Shown: piece by piece, positions 23,206 through 36,089 of the stretch
How positions within the stretch are numbered: the first letter of the stretch is position 1
Layout: every line of letters begins with the position of its first letter
NCBI GenBank assembly: GCA_001557505.1
Contig: LSAX01000011.1
Span: 744,001-808,000, forward strand
DNA from: Reticulascus tulasneorum
Lineage: Eukaryota > Ascomycota > Sordariomycetes > Glomerellales > Reticulascaceae
Reading direction: 5' to 3'
DNA: 64,000 bases
The notes under the pieces: model-generated
Told to the model about the DNA's origin: nothing
Seen by the model: only the letters and a program-made list of their open reading frames with translations
Databases searched by the model: none
Program-made: the position numbers and the translations under genes

Positions 23206-25662
23206 TTTGGGCGAGTGTGCTTGATGTCAAATTTGAACAGTTGGGAGAGCGGACGTGGTTTCGGGGAAGAACTGAGTCGGGCGACTGCTTCCAGCGAGAA
23301 AAGGTTGTTGGCAGTACCCCACTGGCGATCTGAACTGATTCCCTTGAGCTCCGAGCTGTCCAGGTCTTTGGTCGGCGAAACTCGCGCCTTGTTTAGCACA
23401 GAGTGTAGACCGTCAAAAGCCGTGGACCATGTGCTGTGATACTCCAAGAATGCTTGCCGGCATCCGTTGCTAGTGGGATGTTGCTGAAGGAATGTTGACT
23501 CGTAGGCGCTGGAGCGTTACTCGAGTGGGGACAAAAGTTGCAGATGGTGGAATACCGTCTGTAGTGTAAGCATAGGCGAGCTGCAGGAGGTAACCTCAAC
23601 CTAAATATCTCTCTCTAGCTGTCCCACGCGATAGGGTCGTAGTTGATGGCAGTCCTTGTTCGGAATGTCGGAGGGGAAGTGGGAGACACGGCTTATTGCT
23701 TGGGATATTTGGCGTGGTGGACTGTTGTGTCTGCTTTTAGGGTCCGATCTGGAGATGAAAGGCAGATGTTTGTGGTGACCGTCCGAACAAGCAGGATCGT
23801 GGGTTGGTCAAGAGAGATGTCGCAAGTGTGTACTGACAAAGGAGGTGGGGGGGGGAGGGTTGATCACACAGCGTTTAAAGGGCTGTCTTCAAAGTGCCAA
23901 TCCGCCTGTACTTCATTCCGCGACGGCGGGGGGTTTTTAGAGGCGGGATAGGCCAAGTGCGTTTGAGATCAAGAAGAAACACGATTTTAGGGGGTTTGGC
24001 CACCCTGACTGATGCTGTAAGCCGCTTTCTCGATGATAAAGACCTAAGGTAAGGTAGTAGACGAGTTGGGACGAGTCTGGGCAACAGCGCAGATGATGGA
24101 ACGAGAAATCTTTTCAGGGAGCAGATATCGCCTCTATCTAATTATATGCATGATCGCCACCACTTCCAAGCAGCATCCATCAACCTACGCCTTTCTATTC
24201 CTTGGTAGGTAGGGACTCCATGTCGAATGACACTGTTCACCCAACAGCGGCACCTCGATTTCCCATTCTCTCGCACAAGCAACTGCAGTCGCAAAACGGG
24301 CTTGTGTCTCACAGTGCTGCCGTCCTCCATGATTGGCTGCTCCGGCCCAGCCTGGTGCTCCAGCCGAGCTCCATTTGGCTGCCCAAGCGCGGGAACTTGC
24401 CTAAAGCTCCTGGATGCATCCTTGGCTTGGACAAGCTGTTGGTTCCTCAGCGCTTGTACAATTTGTGGTCTGGTAGTTGTGTCATCCTGATGGAAAGGGG
24501 GTTCGATGTCTCTGGCTTGCGTTTGGTCCCGAGTCATATATAGCCAGCACTGAGATTGGTACTGATAATCTCTTAAAAGTGCATGGAGGTGAGGCCGGGA
24601 GTATCAAGAGTCTCGGGATCAAGCGGATGGTGGAGAAGATCCCCCAACCAATAACGATGTATTTAAGTCTACCTACGTCAATGTCGGCCCAAGATCTGGA
24701 CCCCTTCCGCGTTATCGAAGACCTATTTTTTTCTTCTTCTTTTCCATGCGTTGATACCTTACTTCACTTCAGGGGCAATCTAGTACATAGGTCTTCCAAA
24801 GTCAGGCTACGTTTGCATTACAGACGAGAGAGCTTCATAGGGCTCTTGAACCGCCAGTCCGTGTTGGTTCCGACAGACCGGGGCCAAAAAGCCAGGCTTA
24901 CCCAGCATCTAATGATCCTGTGATGGCACCCGGGAATTCCACAGTAATTACCTGTGGCTTGGACACGCTGTCGCCAAGTCATGAGATAGATTGGTACGAT
25001 AATTTGGTGATTTGTCTGTCTATTGGATGATCTCTCTCGCAAGCCTTACGAATAGCCCTTCTTATCCAACACATAGATTGATATCGATTTGTATTTTGCT
25101 TTAGGAGACCGGGCCTGGGAAGGTATATATGAATATCCACATTCCCGTTGGTCTCTGTACCATAACTTATTCACAGGCAGGCACCTGGGCTTGAGACGGT
25201 GGGCCTCCTCTCAGCTGCTGGAGTGCAGTAAACTCAGCACCCACGGGGCTTGAGTACCAGAGGGGCACCAGCAGGAACCTCGGAAAATCCGATAAGCACT
25301 GTATCATCACGTGACAACGCTCCAATCTCCAAAAAAAAATCGGGCTCCTCGAATCCTAGAACGAGGCTGACAACAGTGGGTAGGTAGGAGCTCCAATGGG
25401 GTATTGAATCAGTAACCTCAGGAACACCCTGAAAATAGCCACTCAGGCAGGCAAGCCCAGTTTCGGCGAACATTACTCCCTGTTGCACCTCAGAGTCGAA
25501 TACCTCCTCTATACTATTGCCATTGACTAGCCGCTGGCTTTTTCAATATCCTGGCAGCTTTGCGAGGAAGGGCGAGCGAAAGAACTTTGACGGCACGCAC
25601 TCCTTTGTCTAAACATACTTCGTGCACTCGTCGCGCGCGCCACCCCCCTCGAAATCGATAAA
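23206..25662. other. Large divergent intergenic region STE7 / SPT6
   Basis: 2.46 kb between start codons. A run of Gs lies near 23846-23857. Around 24142-24543 frames are open on both strands, but none has a recognisable domain. I assign no gene. Long 5' UTRs or regulatory sequence are likely. Confidence 0.5.
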
Positions 25663-28600
25663 ATGGCAACGAGCATGCGAGACCTGATCTCTGGCGAGGC
25701 TGAGTTGGATGACGAGGAGGATGATGAGTCGTTTGATGAGGACACTGGCGAAGCTCGCCCACGGCCTCGGAACGGTCATGTTGAGGACTCCAGTGAAGAG
25801 GAAGAGGATGATGACGACGAGGAAGAAGCGCGCAAGGTAGGCATCCGCCAAGTTTGCCGTCCATTTAGAGCTCATCAACTAACGCGTTCTGTATCAGATT
25901 CGCGAAGGCTTCATTGTTGAGGATGAGGATGAAGAAGAAGGCGAAGACTCAGACGCTCGGGAACGAGTGGTAAAACGAAAGCGAGAGCACCGAGATAGAG
26001 AGGAGGATGCTCAACTTGATGAGGAAGATCTGGAGCTTATTGGAGAGCAACTTCCAGGCTGGGAGAAAAAGACAACTTCTCAGGTATGGTCCTACATACT
26101 CGCAGTTCTGATGCGGCTCTAACTCTTCGACCAGTCCAAGTTCAAGCGTCTCAAGCACAAACATCAAGATGAGGACGAGCGAACCACTGAACGTCGTGGC
26201 TTAGACGAAATTTTCTCAGACGAGGATGAAGAAGCTCCCGATCAACGGCCTTACGGGCGACGAGCGCAAGCTGACGAGTTTGATGACTTCATTGAAGAGG
26301 ACTTTCCGGAAGATGAAGATGAGCGCATGCGTCAACTGGAGGACGCCGAAGTCGCCCGTCCTCGAGAAAAAGGCGTTGGCGGTGTGGTTGACACGACAGG
26401 TCTTGACAAGGATGCCTTGGAAGATATGGAGGCGATCTTTGGCAACGGAGAAGACTATGATTGGGCCCTCCAGATGGAAGAGGAGGAAGAGGATCGAGAA
26501 CGCGAGGAACAGGCAATCGAGCTCAAGGATGTTTTCGAACCGTCGCAGCTCACTGAAAAGCTACTGACTGACGAGGACAACGAAATCCGGTTCACTGACG
26601 AACCGGAACGATTCCAGCTTGACCGAAAACCTTTCAAGCATCTTCAGATTACCGCTGAACAGTTCAAAGAAGAAGGCCGGTGGATAACTGAGCTCATGTG
26701 GCCCAAGAAGCAACAGCAACTACAACAAGAGCTGCACGGCCCTTTCGCGAGAGCAATAGGCAAGGTGCTCGAGTTCTTCATTGTTGATGATGTCGAGGTT
26801 CCGTACGTCTTCCAACATCGCAAGGATTACTTGATTCATGCTACAAAGACGCGAAATCCTGAGCATCGTGACGACCCCGAGGCACCAGAATATGTTGTTA
26901 GTGCCGACAAACTTCTAACCCAGGACGACCTGTGGCGCATTCTAGAGCTTGACATAAAGTTCCGATCCCTAATCGAGAAGCGAAACGCGCTGGAGAAGAC
27001 TTTCGAGAGCCTTCGTTCTGTGGCTGACGTTCGGGATGAAATCCTGGAGGACATGATCCCCCAAGCAGCCACGATGGAGGAACTGCAGGACTTGCAGGAC
27101 TACCTCCACTTTCGATATACTGCTCAATTGAAAGATCTGGTATCTATGTCTGGTACCTCCAACCAGATGAAGCGTCCTGGATCCAAGTCATCCCTGTTCG
27201 ACCGGGTTCGTAAAGGCAAAGCGTACAACTTTGTCCGAGCCTACGGCATAACGGCAGATCGTCTTGCGCAGAATGCTCTTCGCGAAGGCAACAAAGTTTG
27301 GGCGGATGACGATCAGCAACTTCCTGAAGACCTCGCTGACGGCCTTACGGATGAAGATTTCCAGACTGGTGACTCAGTTGTATACGCTGCACGCCAAATG
27401 TACGCTGAGGAGTTGTTCGCAAATCCGCGCATGCGAAGACACTTCAGAAGGCACTACTACTCAATGGGAGAAATCAGTTGTCGCCGAACTGAAAAGGGTC
27501 TTCGAAAAATCGACGAATCCCATCCGTTCTATGAGATCAAGTATCTGATCAACCAGACAATCATGGACGTCGCTCGTCAGCCAGAGCTTTTCCTAAAGAT
27601 GATGAAAGCGGAAGAGGATGGTCTCATTGAGGTCAAGCTGACAATGCAGAACGAAGACGGGTTCAAGCGGCAACTTCGTCAAGAATTCATCTCAGACAAT
27701 TACAGCGAGCTGGCTGACAGGTGGAATGAAGAACGCCAAAAGGTCCTCGACCTTGCCGTTCCCCGACTGGCGAAAATCATTGCCAAGGGTGTTAAGGAGT
27801 CTCTCCGCACAGCATGTCAAGAGGAGGTCTTGAGAACATGCCGAGAGGAATATTCTAAGAGACTTGATCAAGCTCCTTACAAGCCCAAGGGCATGATTCT
27901 CGGGACAACACCCAATGTTCTTACGCTGACCAATGGAATGGGCGATGCGACTCGTGACCCAATCTCTTGGGCTTTCGTTGATGACGAGGGCAGAGTAATG
28001 GAACATGGTCGATTTGGCAACTTATCCCGGGACGAGACGCAACGAGATGACTTCGTTGAACTTGTTCAGCGGCGTAAACCCGAGGTCATTGGTGTCAGTG
28101 GATGGACTGCCGACGCACACAAGCTTGTTCGCGACCTGGAGAGTCTAATTAGCGATAAAGGATTGATGGGCCCTGAGTTCGACGACGCTGACACAAACGA
28201 GTATCGCACCGAGCCTTTGGAAGTAGTTGTGGTCAATGACGAAGTTGCTCGTCTCTACAAAGACAGTCCGCGGGCCATGGCCGATCACCCAACCCTCAAC
28301 CCTATGACCAGATACTGCATTGCTCTGGCCAGGTATTTGCAAGACCCTTTGAAAGAGTATGCTGCAATCGGCAAGGACATCTCGACCATCTCTTTCCATC
28401 CGATTCAACAGCTTCTACCCCAAGATAAGCTTCTACGACATCTCGAGTCTGCCATGGTCGATATGGTGAACCTTTGCGGTGTGGATATCAATAATGCAGT
28501 TAGCGACTCGTACACGGCCAATCTTCTCCCGTATGTTGCTGGGCTTGGGCCTCGAAAAGCTACTAGTGTTATCAAAGCTATTAATGCCAACGGCGGCCGC

Positions 28601-30073
28601 GTGAGCAGCAGAGACGAACTGGTTGGTGACCCAGACAGCGGTAAATTGCCGGTTGTTGGTCCAAGAGTTTGGAACAACTGCGCCAGTTTCCTTTACATTC
28701 ACTACGAGGCGACCAGTCCAACGTCAGATCCTTTGGACAACACTCGTGTTCATCCTGAGGACTACGAGCTGGGTCGCAAAATGGCTGCAGATGCTCTAGA
28801 GCTTGACGAAGAAGATGTAAAGGCAGAGACGGACGAGAACGGAGCTGGTGCTATCGTTCGCAAGCTTTTCAAGGAGGACGAGCAGGAGAAGGTCAATGAG
28901 CTTATTCTTGAAGAATATGCCGAGCAGCTTGAGAGGAACTACAGCCAAAGGAAGAGAGCAACTTTGGAAACAATTCGAGCTGAGCTTCAAGCTCCTTACG
29001 AAGAATTGAGGAGAAATTTTGCGGTACTTGGAGCCGAAGAAATATTCACCATCTTCACCGGAGAGACCAAAGATACCCTTCCCGAGGGCATACTCGTTCC
29101 CGTCAACGTGCGAGTTGTCAAGGATGACTTTGCCATCGTGAAGCTTGACTGCGGAATTGAAGGCAGGGTTGAGGCACACGAGGTGGGGAGGGACATAAGG
29201 ACCATCAAAGACATTCTCCACGTGGGCCAGACTGTCCAGGGGAAGATCCTGGAGGTCAACTTCAAAGACTTCATAGCGAAACTCACTATGAGGGAGGAGG
29301 CCATTCGAGCGCCTTACAGAAAGCGTCTTTATCATGGCCATGGCATGTGGGATGAGCGACTCGAAGCCGCTGACAAGGAAGAGCTCACCGAGAAGGACAA
29401 AGTCACGGGACGAACACAGAGAGTCATCAAGCATCCGTTGTTCAAACCCATGAACTCGACGGAAGCAGAGCAGTGGCTCGGAACCCAAGCGCCTGGTGAT
29501 GTGGTCATTCGCCCCTCATCGAAGGGGAATGACCATCTCGCTATAACCTGGAAGGTCGCCGATGGTGTGTTCCAGCACGTCGATGTTCTCGAGCTTCAAA
29601 AAGAGACCGAGTTCTCGGTCGGTCGTACGCTTCGTGTTGGTGGCAAGTACACCTATCAGGATCTAGACGAGCTTCTCAACGAGCATATCGCGGCCATGGC
29701 GAAGAAGGTAGATGAGCTGATGCGACATGAGAAGTTTGAAAATCGGTCCAAGTCGGATCTCGGTAGGCACTTTCCCTTCTGTTTAGACCCAGATCATTTC
29801 ACTGACCTCCTTGCAGAAAAATGGCTCACAACCTACATCGACGCCAACCCCAACCGCTCAGCATATGCTTTCTGCATCGACCCAAAGCACCCAGGTTATT
29901 TCTGGCTGTGCTTCAAGGCAAACAGGACGTCAAGGGTAAACTCCTGGGTCGTTCGAGTCATTCCTCATGCGTACGAATTGATGAAGAATCAGTACCCCGA
30001 CATGCGAGCTCTGTGCAACGGCTTCAAGCTGCGATACCAGAGCGAGTTGATCAAGATGCAGAAGTCTAGATAA
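25663..30073 (+). CDS. SPT6: Transcription elongation factor / histone chaperone SPT6
   Basis: Four exons: 25663-25836, 25898-26083, 26135-29762, 29817-30073; 1414 aa. The first about 240 residues are highly acidic (Glu/Asp runs), as in Spt6 N-termini that bind H3-H4 and Spn1/Iws1. Then come the helix-turn-helix core, a YqgF/RNase-H-like domain (around WAFVDDEGRVMEHGRF), a helix-hairpin-helix (YVAGLGPRKATSVIKAI, about residue 920), an S1 RNA-binding domain (about 1103, VPVNVRVVKDDFAIVKLD) and tandem SH2 domains at the C-terminus (about 1230-1414, beginning near VVIRPSSKG) that bind the RNA polymerase II linker. The third intron is 54 nt, a multiple of three without a stop, so retention would add 18 residues inside the SH2 region. 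Family sequence favours splicing. Confidence 0.95.
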
Positions 30074-30676
30074 ACCAGATAAAAGACCAAAAAAGGAATT
30101 AGAGGCACTGGCCGCATGGGTTGTGCGAGGAGGAAAAAGCAAATCTAGATACTTTATTCAATCTACGAGGTTTTGGAACCCAGGAGTAGTATGCTCAAGC
30201 GTTCTTGTGTTTGGTCCCCTTTCACTCTGCAGGTGCTCGGAAAAGCTAGTCAGTGTGTACAGTAGGATAGAGTAGTAGCATGCTCGTTTAAAATGGAACT
30301 AATAGATTGGTTTCGCACGACTATTCTGATCTCGTTTTGCAGAGCATTATGGTGATACTCCGTCGTACAACCTCCCCCAAGAGCCCCAGCCCCCTGTCCA
30401 ACAACGATCGACATACTCGACAATTTGACGACGCGAGTAGGCGATGGCTAGCATGGAGGCACGAATTGAAAAACACCAAGCTGTGCCATTTGCATCCACA
30501 ATGTGACGGAACCCATCTTCATGAAAAGCCGTATAATTATATTAAAACCACAGATGAGAAATACATGGGCCCGTGAGGAATATTCAAATGCTAACCTCCC
30601 TTCCGCCTCATCTATGCATCGTCACCACTTCATTTCGCTATCCAACTCCGTTTTTGTCGGGTCCTACTTCGATGCT
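30074..30676. other. Convergent 3' intergenic region SPT6 / GH16
   Basis: 603 bp holding both 3' UTRs. No coding signal was seen. Confidence 0.6.
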
Positions 30677-33071
30677 TTATAGTGCCAAGGCCGCGAAAGC
30701 GCCGACAGCCATCAGCGCGAAGCTGGCACCGAACTGCACGGCGCCGTTGACGATCACCGGTGGCTTGTCTCCGCCGGCGCCGGTGCCCTGGGGCTTGGCG
30801 GAGCTGACCGTCGACGTGTGGCTGGAGTTGTAGCCTGGGGGCTTGGGCACGACAGTGGCGGTATGGTAGACGATCTCGGTCGTGGTGGGCTTGGGTGCCT
30901 TCACGGTGTGGGTCAGGGAGACGGTCTTGGTCTTGGTCGTGATGGTGGTGGAGTCAGGGCAGAGATAGGTGGTGGTGATGACCTCGGAGGTGACGCTGCC
31001 GATGGGGCAGTGGGGCACCGATGGCGGGCAGGAGGTGATGGTGTAGGTGGTTGTTACCGTCGCCGTGGACGTCTTGCCTCCTACAGGCTTGGTAGGCTTC
31101 GGCGACGGCTTGAAGGTGTACTTGATGGTCGACTTAGAGGTCGGCTTGGGGGTGACGGGGCACACAGTGGTGTAGAGCGCGATTGTCTCCGTGGTGACGT
31201 GGCCAATGTGGTTGGGGCAGTCAGTCACGGTGGGCTTGCAGGAGGTGACGGTGTAGACGCTGGTGGTATACACGGTCGAGGTTGTCAGGTCCACGGAGGA
31301 GGTGGTCGTCGGTGCCACGGAGGAAGTGGTTGTATGTGCCACGCTCGAGGAGTTGGTGAAGACGAAGGTTGGGCGGGTATAAGAGGAGATGGTGCTCTTC
31401 GTGGTAGAAGTCTCGGTCTCGGTCTCTGAGGTGGTTGAAGTCTCGGTCTCGGAGGCGCTGGTGGTGGTAGTCTCCGCGGCACTCGTGGTGGTTGTGACAG
31501 GGTACGTTTCCGAGGCAGAGGTCTCCGAGGTGGTTGAGGTCTCTGAGGTCGTGGTGCTGGTCTCAGACACGGTAGTGGAGGTCTCGGTGGCGGTCTCGCT
31601 TGAGGTGGTGGACTCAACCGAGGTGGTGGAAGTCTCGGCTGAAGTGGTGGAGCTCTCAGTGGAGGTCGATGAGGCCTCGGTTGAGGTCGATGTGGCCTCG
31701 CTTGACGTTGTGGAGCTCTCACTTGATGTGGTGGAGGTGGTCGAGCTTGTGGTGCTGATGATGCTGCTGGTGGTGCTAGTCGTCGACGAGGTAGTCGATG
31801 TGCTGGTTGGCGCAGCGGACGAGGAGGTCGAGGTCACAGGCTTGGGGGTATCCTTGAAGTATCGAATGTCCTTGATCTTGAAGAAAACATCGTTGAAAGC
31901 ATCGGGGACGCCAGCAACATAGCTCTCGCAAGTGGGATATCCAGTCTCTGCCAGGCATTGTCCTGCCCATTGATTCGTCTGTCCGGCAACACCGCAGAAG
32001 TCAAGGTTTAGGACAAGCTTCTGGTTGGAAAAGTGCTTGTCGATATTGCATGCGGAGTTGGAAGCCAGCACTAGCGGGACTCCCCAGGTGCTGGTGTTGG
32101 GTGAATCGGTCTCGATATCAGCGGGAGCCTGGCCAGTCCTGAAGGACCAGAGCTTCAGGTAGTCGGCGGTCCATTCCATGGCATCTGCGCCCTGATTAGA
32201 AAATGCGTCAGTGAATATGGCGGCAGTCTACTCACAGATGCCGCCGCCGTCAGCTCCCCATGGGTCAGAGGCCGGTGCCGTCGTAGCACAGCCCTGGTAG
32301 TCAAATTGGCCAACAGCCTTGTTGTCGCAGTTGGGAGTCTTGACTACGGCGCTCTGTCCGGCGTTGCTGATGGTGCAAACGCCGACATCGGCTGTCAGGC
32401 CGGTATGCAGAGCTGGTGTGTTGGCAGGTTGCCTGTGGAGGTGTGAGATATGTCCCCAGGAAAGCGACTACCACGAGCACTTACAAGTTCCAACCCTCGA
32501 AGATATCGACCTCACCAACCGCTGGCCACGGGTCGCCGTAAGTCCAGCTTTAAGTTGTCAGTAGAACTTCTTTTGAGCTGAAAGCATAGAATGTTTAGCA
32601 AGACTTACAAGGCAGGCCAGGAGCCGCAGGCTGGCTTGGGAAGATGGGTGAACCGTGCAATGAATAGACCCTTGTTGTAAACTGCCTTGCTCTCGATTCT
32701 CACACTGGATCGACCCTTGCCTCCGATCTGTGTTTCGGTGGCGTGGTCAACTCCCATGTAAATCTCCTCGCCTTGGGTAGCAATCAGACCCAGGGTTTCC
32801 GCATTCGCCTGAGAGTGGTACTGAACGTAGCCACCGGTGGGGTCAATATCATTGCCGTTGCCAGTTCCATACTTGCTCTATTACACGGTCAGTTAGAAAC
32901 ACACGTCTTTTCCAATCACCATTCCTGCCGCCGGATCCCTACCTCGAAGAAGTTGAACTTATCGAAGAAGTTTGTATAGTCGTAGGCATCATTAAGATAG
33001 AACTGCTTCGCAGCAACATCACCAACAAGAGCCAGAGCGGCCGTGCCGAGCGCAAGGAATGAAGGGGCCAT
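30677..33071 (-). CDS. Secreted GPI-anchored GH16 endo-1,3(4)-beta-glucanase with Ser/Thr-rich stalk
   Basis: Five exons on the minus strand: 33071-32943, 32877-32609, 32547-32485, 32432-32236, 32184-30677; 721 aa. A signal peptide is evident (about 1-21, hydrophobic, ending VAA). The GH16 catalytic domain spans about 22-332, with the catalytic motif EVDIFE (nucleophile Glu145, Asp147, acid/base Glu150), coded in a 63-nt exon. From about residue 336 a long Ser/Thr/Glu-rich low-complexity stalk follows, probably O-mannosylated. Then come two copies of a Cys-containing module (TVTSCKPTVTDCP and TITSCPPSVPHCP, each followed by a further cysteine). The end (NGAVQFGASFAL and a hydrophobic tail) is a GPI-attachment signal, with Asn near 699 as possible omega site. 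The enzyme probably trims or remodels beta-glucan at the wall. Convergent with SPT6. Confidence 0.9.
31389..31841 (-). repeat. Low-complexity Ser/Thr/Glu coding repeat in the GH16 gene
   Basis: Degenerate short repeats (TSTTS, SETSTT, TSSE-type units) encode the stalk. Their strong codon periodicity creates a spurious 177-codon Val/Ser/Glu frame on the opposite strand. Such tracts tend to vary in length between strains, which is inference here. Confidence 0.75.
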
Positions 33072-36000
33072 AGTAGCGGCGGTATATTATTATATAAAAT
33101 GAAGGACTTGGGGTGATTAGGGTATAAACGAATGACTAGACGTGCGATACGTCACTGGACGAGCAAAGAGAGCTCAGGATCTCGAGGGAGATGATCGACT
33201 TGACGGAGGAGAGGCGTGGGAGAGAAAGAGGAGACGCCAGACTTTGGCAGCAGGTGGGCTTCCGCCTGCTTTTGATGCCCACATCGTGAACCCGGGGTGG
33301 CTCCTAGGCCATCTTGGAAGGGGGGCCAGCATCGCGGAGAGCCGGCCGAGGGTTGCGTGCCTTGCTGCTGCTCATTGGAGCAGGTCGTGCGTGCCATGCC
33401 CCCCGGCGTGAAAAAACAGTTCTCGATTTGGGAACCTGGTTCCTACGCCACCCTAGCATGGCCGAGAATGGTAAGGCCAAGCAATAAGGCCCTCGCGAGA
33501 CTCGCCTGGGATGGGACCATCCTCCAATGAGGATCGGGTCAGGGCGAAATACAGATTAACGGGGAGGAAACTCAGGCGGCGAAGTCGACGTGATGGTCCC
33601 ATTCATGGGCAGGCCCCGGCTCAGGTACGGAATCGAATAGGGGCGGGCCCGCGAAATTGCGAAGTGGGTAAGGATTTGCATTGATTGGGGGATGTTGGCT
33701 GAGGAATAGACCGGCAGCATGGGAGGGTGGGATGGCACTGACCATTTGAGCTTAAGTCTTACCGGAAATGGTCTGAGGGCTGGGCCAGTGACCCCGTAAT
33801 ACATCGGCCGCCATGGGTTGATTTGCAGCAAAAGCGCTTGAATGCCGGCTTCTGCGAGGCTTGCTGAGTTGTATTGGTACTTTATGCCACCCCCGGACGA
33901 GGCTCCATTGACAGGCGCCTTGGCCGCCGCCGCCATGGACATCTCATGCAGGAACAAAGACTCACGCTGCCCTACCCCCCCCTCGCGCCCCCTTTGCGCC
34001 CCCCCCCCCCCCCCCCCCGGGATGGCTTACAACAGTCAAAGACCCAGGGGGACTTCTGTCGGTGGCGTCCTCGTGTTGGTTCTTTTATTCAATCTTTGCT
34101 CCAGAAGAAGCTGGCCGAACCAGCGCATTGCGTACCATCATCGGACTGGAAATGGGACCTCTCATCTCGGGCAAGAGATGAGCCAACCTGCACTCTCGAC
34201 CGGACATCGTTGTTCAAATAAGAATTGACCCAGGAACCCAGAAGCAGAGGCACGGAATCCCAATCAGGAAGGATTACTGAAAGTCTGGAGCGAGCCGGAT
34301 CATCGCCCTTTGGCGAACCTCTTGGCGATGTGGGCATGTCCCAAAAATAAAAATAAATAACTACCTTGCGTACCACCTACGTACGAAGTACATACTGATT
34401 ACATACGCGTAATTTTACTTACACACGCAATCCGTAGCATGTACATGCACGCACACTACGTCCATACCCTGACTAGGCGCCAGGGGAGGAGCATCGTGGT
34501 TGGAAATGAGCCCTTTACCAGAATCGTCCTGATCTCCGAGCCTCCCCTATAGCTTCAATCCTTCTGGAAAAACAACTGCCAAACAAGCATGTTGGCTCCG
34601 GTGAGTCATGGAATCCTGGTGACAAGAAACTGCATGATGAAGTAATTATGTATCACCGCCTTACTACGTACTGAGGAGAATTTTGTGCTCAGTGTCCAAT
34701 CAGACAGTCCTAAGCATCCCCGTGAATCAATCTTGGGGTACCCTGCGATGGAGTTTTGGTCTAGTATTCAAGAGGATTCTGTACCAGAATGTCATCTTCC
34801 TTTGCATCTCTCCTCTAGCTCACGCTCACGTCTACCACGGAAGGCACGGCACTCCCATTTCGTGTTATCGTGCGTGAGCACACCGACGAGGTTTGGCCGT
34901 CGACGTGTCAGTGGACTGGTTGTCATCACAAAGCATTCCGTAATGCAGGAAAACGGCGCAGATAATCAGTACCGCGAGCACACCATTCACAACTCTTTCC
35001 CCACTGTCCTGTGCACGAGTTACCCTACGCGCCTGTCACATTTTCGTTGCTTGGGAAATGCGGGTTCTTCGGACAGAGCAGCTAGTACCCCCATCCCAGC
35101 GCTAAGAGCACTAACTCGGCTCAAGATTGGATTCCCTATTTAGGGTCACTCATCTTGAATTGTCGTTATGTGGCTGAATATTACGACGTAGTACGTCGTA
35201 GTGTTTGTACTTTGCGTGCTAGGTTGCATTGAGGCCTTTTTATATTGGCAACTAGACTAGGTTGTTGGGTCGCCGTCACAGCCGGGAAATAGGAGGATAG
35301 TTTTGCTAGAGAACATTATGTCTTGGCTTCAGAACTTCCTGGGGTTTGGATAATTTTGTTGGTCGTCAAATTGTCCATTACATGAAATATGCAGATTTCC
35401 CAAAGGAAACCTCCCCGACCGCGACCTGACCATGCGTGTAACTAATCCGGTTGACATCCTATGTTCGCTTGAGAGCCCCAAGTGCATCAAACACGAGGAT
35501 TGCTCTATTGCGATATTGTCAGGGAGGGAAGCTTTCGTCTTTCTGGCCCTAAATTTCCCCGACCAACGACGTCCAGATGGGCACGATCTGACGAGCTTCT
35601 CACGACCTGAGGGCGGCATCGAAACGGTTTGAGCGGGTTGAAAACCCATAGATGGGTATGGCTCAGGAAAATAGTTCAGACATATATTCCCACCCATTGA
35701 GCATGTTGCTCAATTGAGACGGCTGAGGAAGACATTCAACTTCGAGCAAGCAAGTCTACGGTTGCCACCAACGGCCACCGACGATTCAGGAATCGCCGTT
35801 GCTAAACATGCGAGTCAGTTTAGTTCCCAACCGCGATGACCATGGGAGACGAATTGTTTTGGGATTTCAGACAAGGTTGAGAAGATATAGTAACGCGGTG
35901 TTTGTCGGCATGCACCAGTTTTCAGTCTTTGGGGCAAGCCCAGAGACTCGCTGATGCTTCGATGGCCCCGCGTGCGTCATCATGAAACAATAGAATAGAA

Positions 36001-36089
36001 ATAAGAAAGGGCAAAACTTACTCTCGACCGCAGCCTCGATGGGCTCCGATATCTGGTAGCTCTTAGCTTGCCGGCAGTGCACAGCGACA
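33072..36089. other. Gene-free region upstream of the GH16 gene
   Basis: 3.0 kb without a supported gene. It includes a C20 run (33999-34018) and a 9-bp perfect inverted repeat with a 1-nt spacer at 35182-35200. The 34.7-35.1 kb stretch has short frames on the plus strand without ATG starts or domain signal. The first part should hold the glucanase promoter; an A/T-rich TATAA-like stretch lies only about 10-30 nt upstream of its ATG. Confidence 0.5.
33999..34018 (+). repeat. C20 homopolymer
   Basis: Twenty consecutive C within a C-rich block (33975-34018). Length may be inaccurate. Confidence 0.85.

Noticed and set aside
24142..24543. Overlapping frames of 113 and 131 codons on opposite strands as genes
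   Set aside because: Neither has a domain or convincing splice context; kept only as a low-interest observation.
31389..31922. 177-codon Val/Ser/Glu-rich plus-strand frame
   Set aside because: It mirrors the Ser/Thr/Glu repeat of the GH16 stalk on the other strand.
34685..35143. 152-codon plus-strand frame
   Set aside because: No ATG at its start, low-complexity Ser/Arg content and no family signal.
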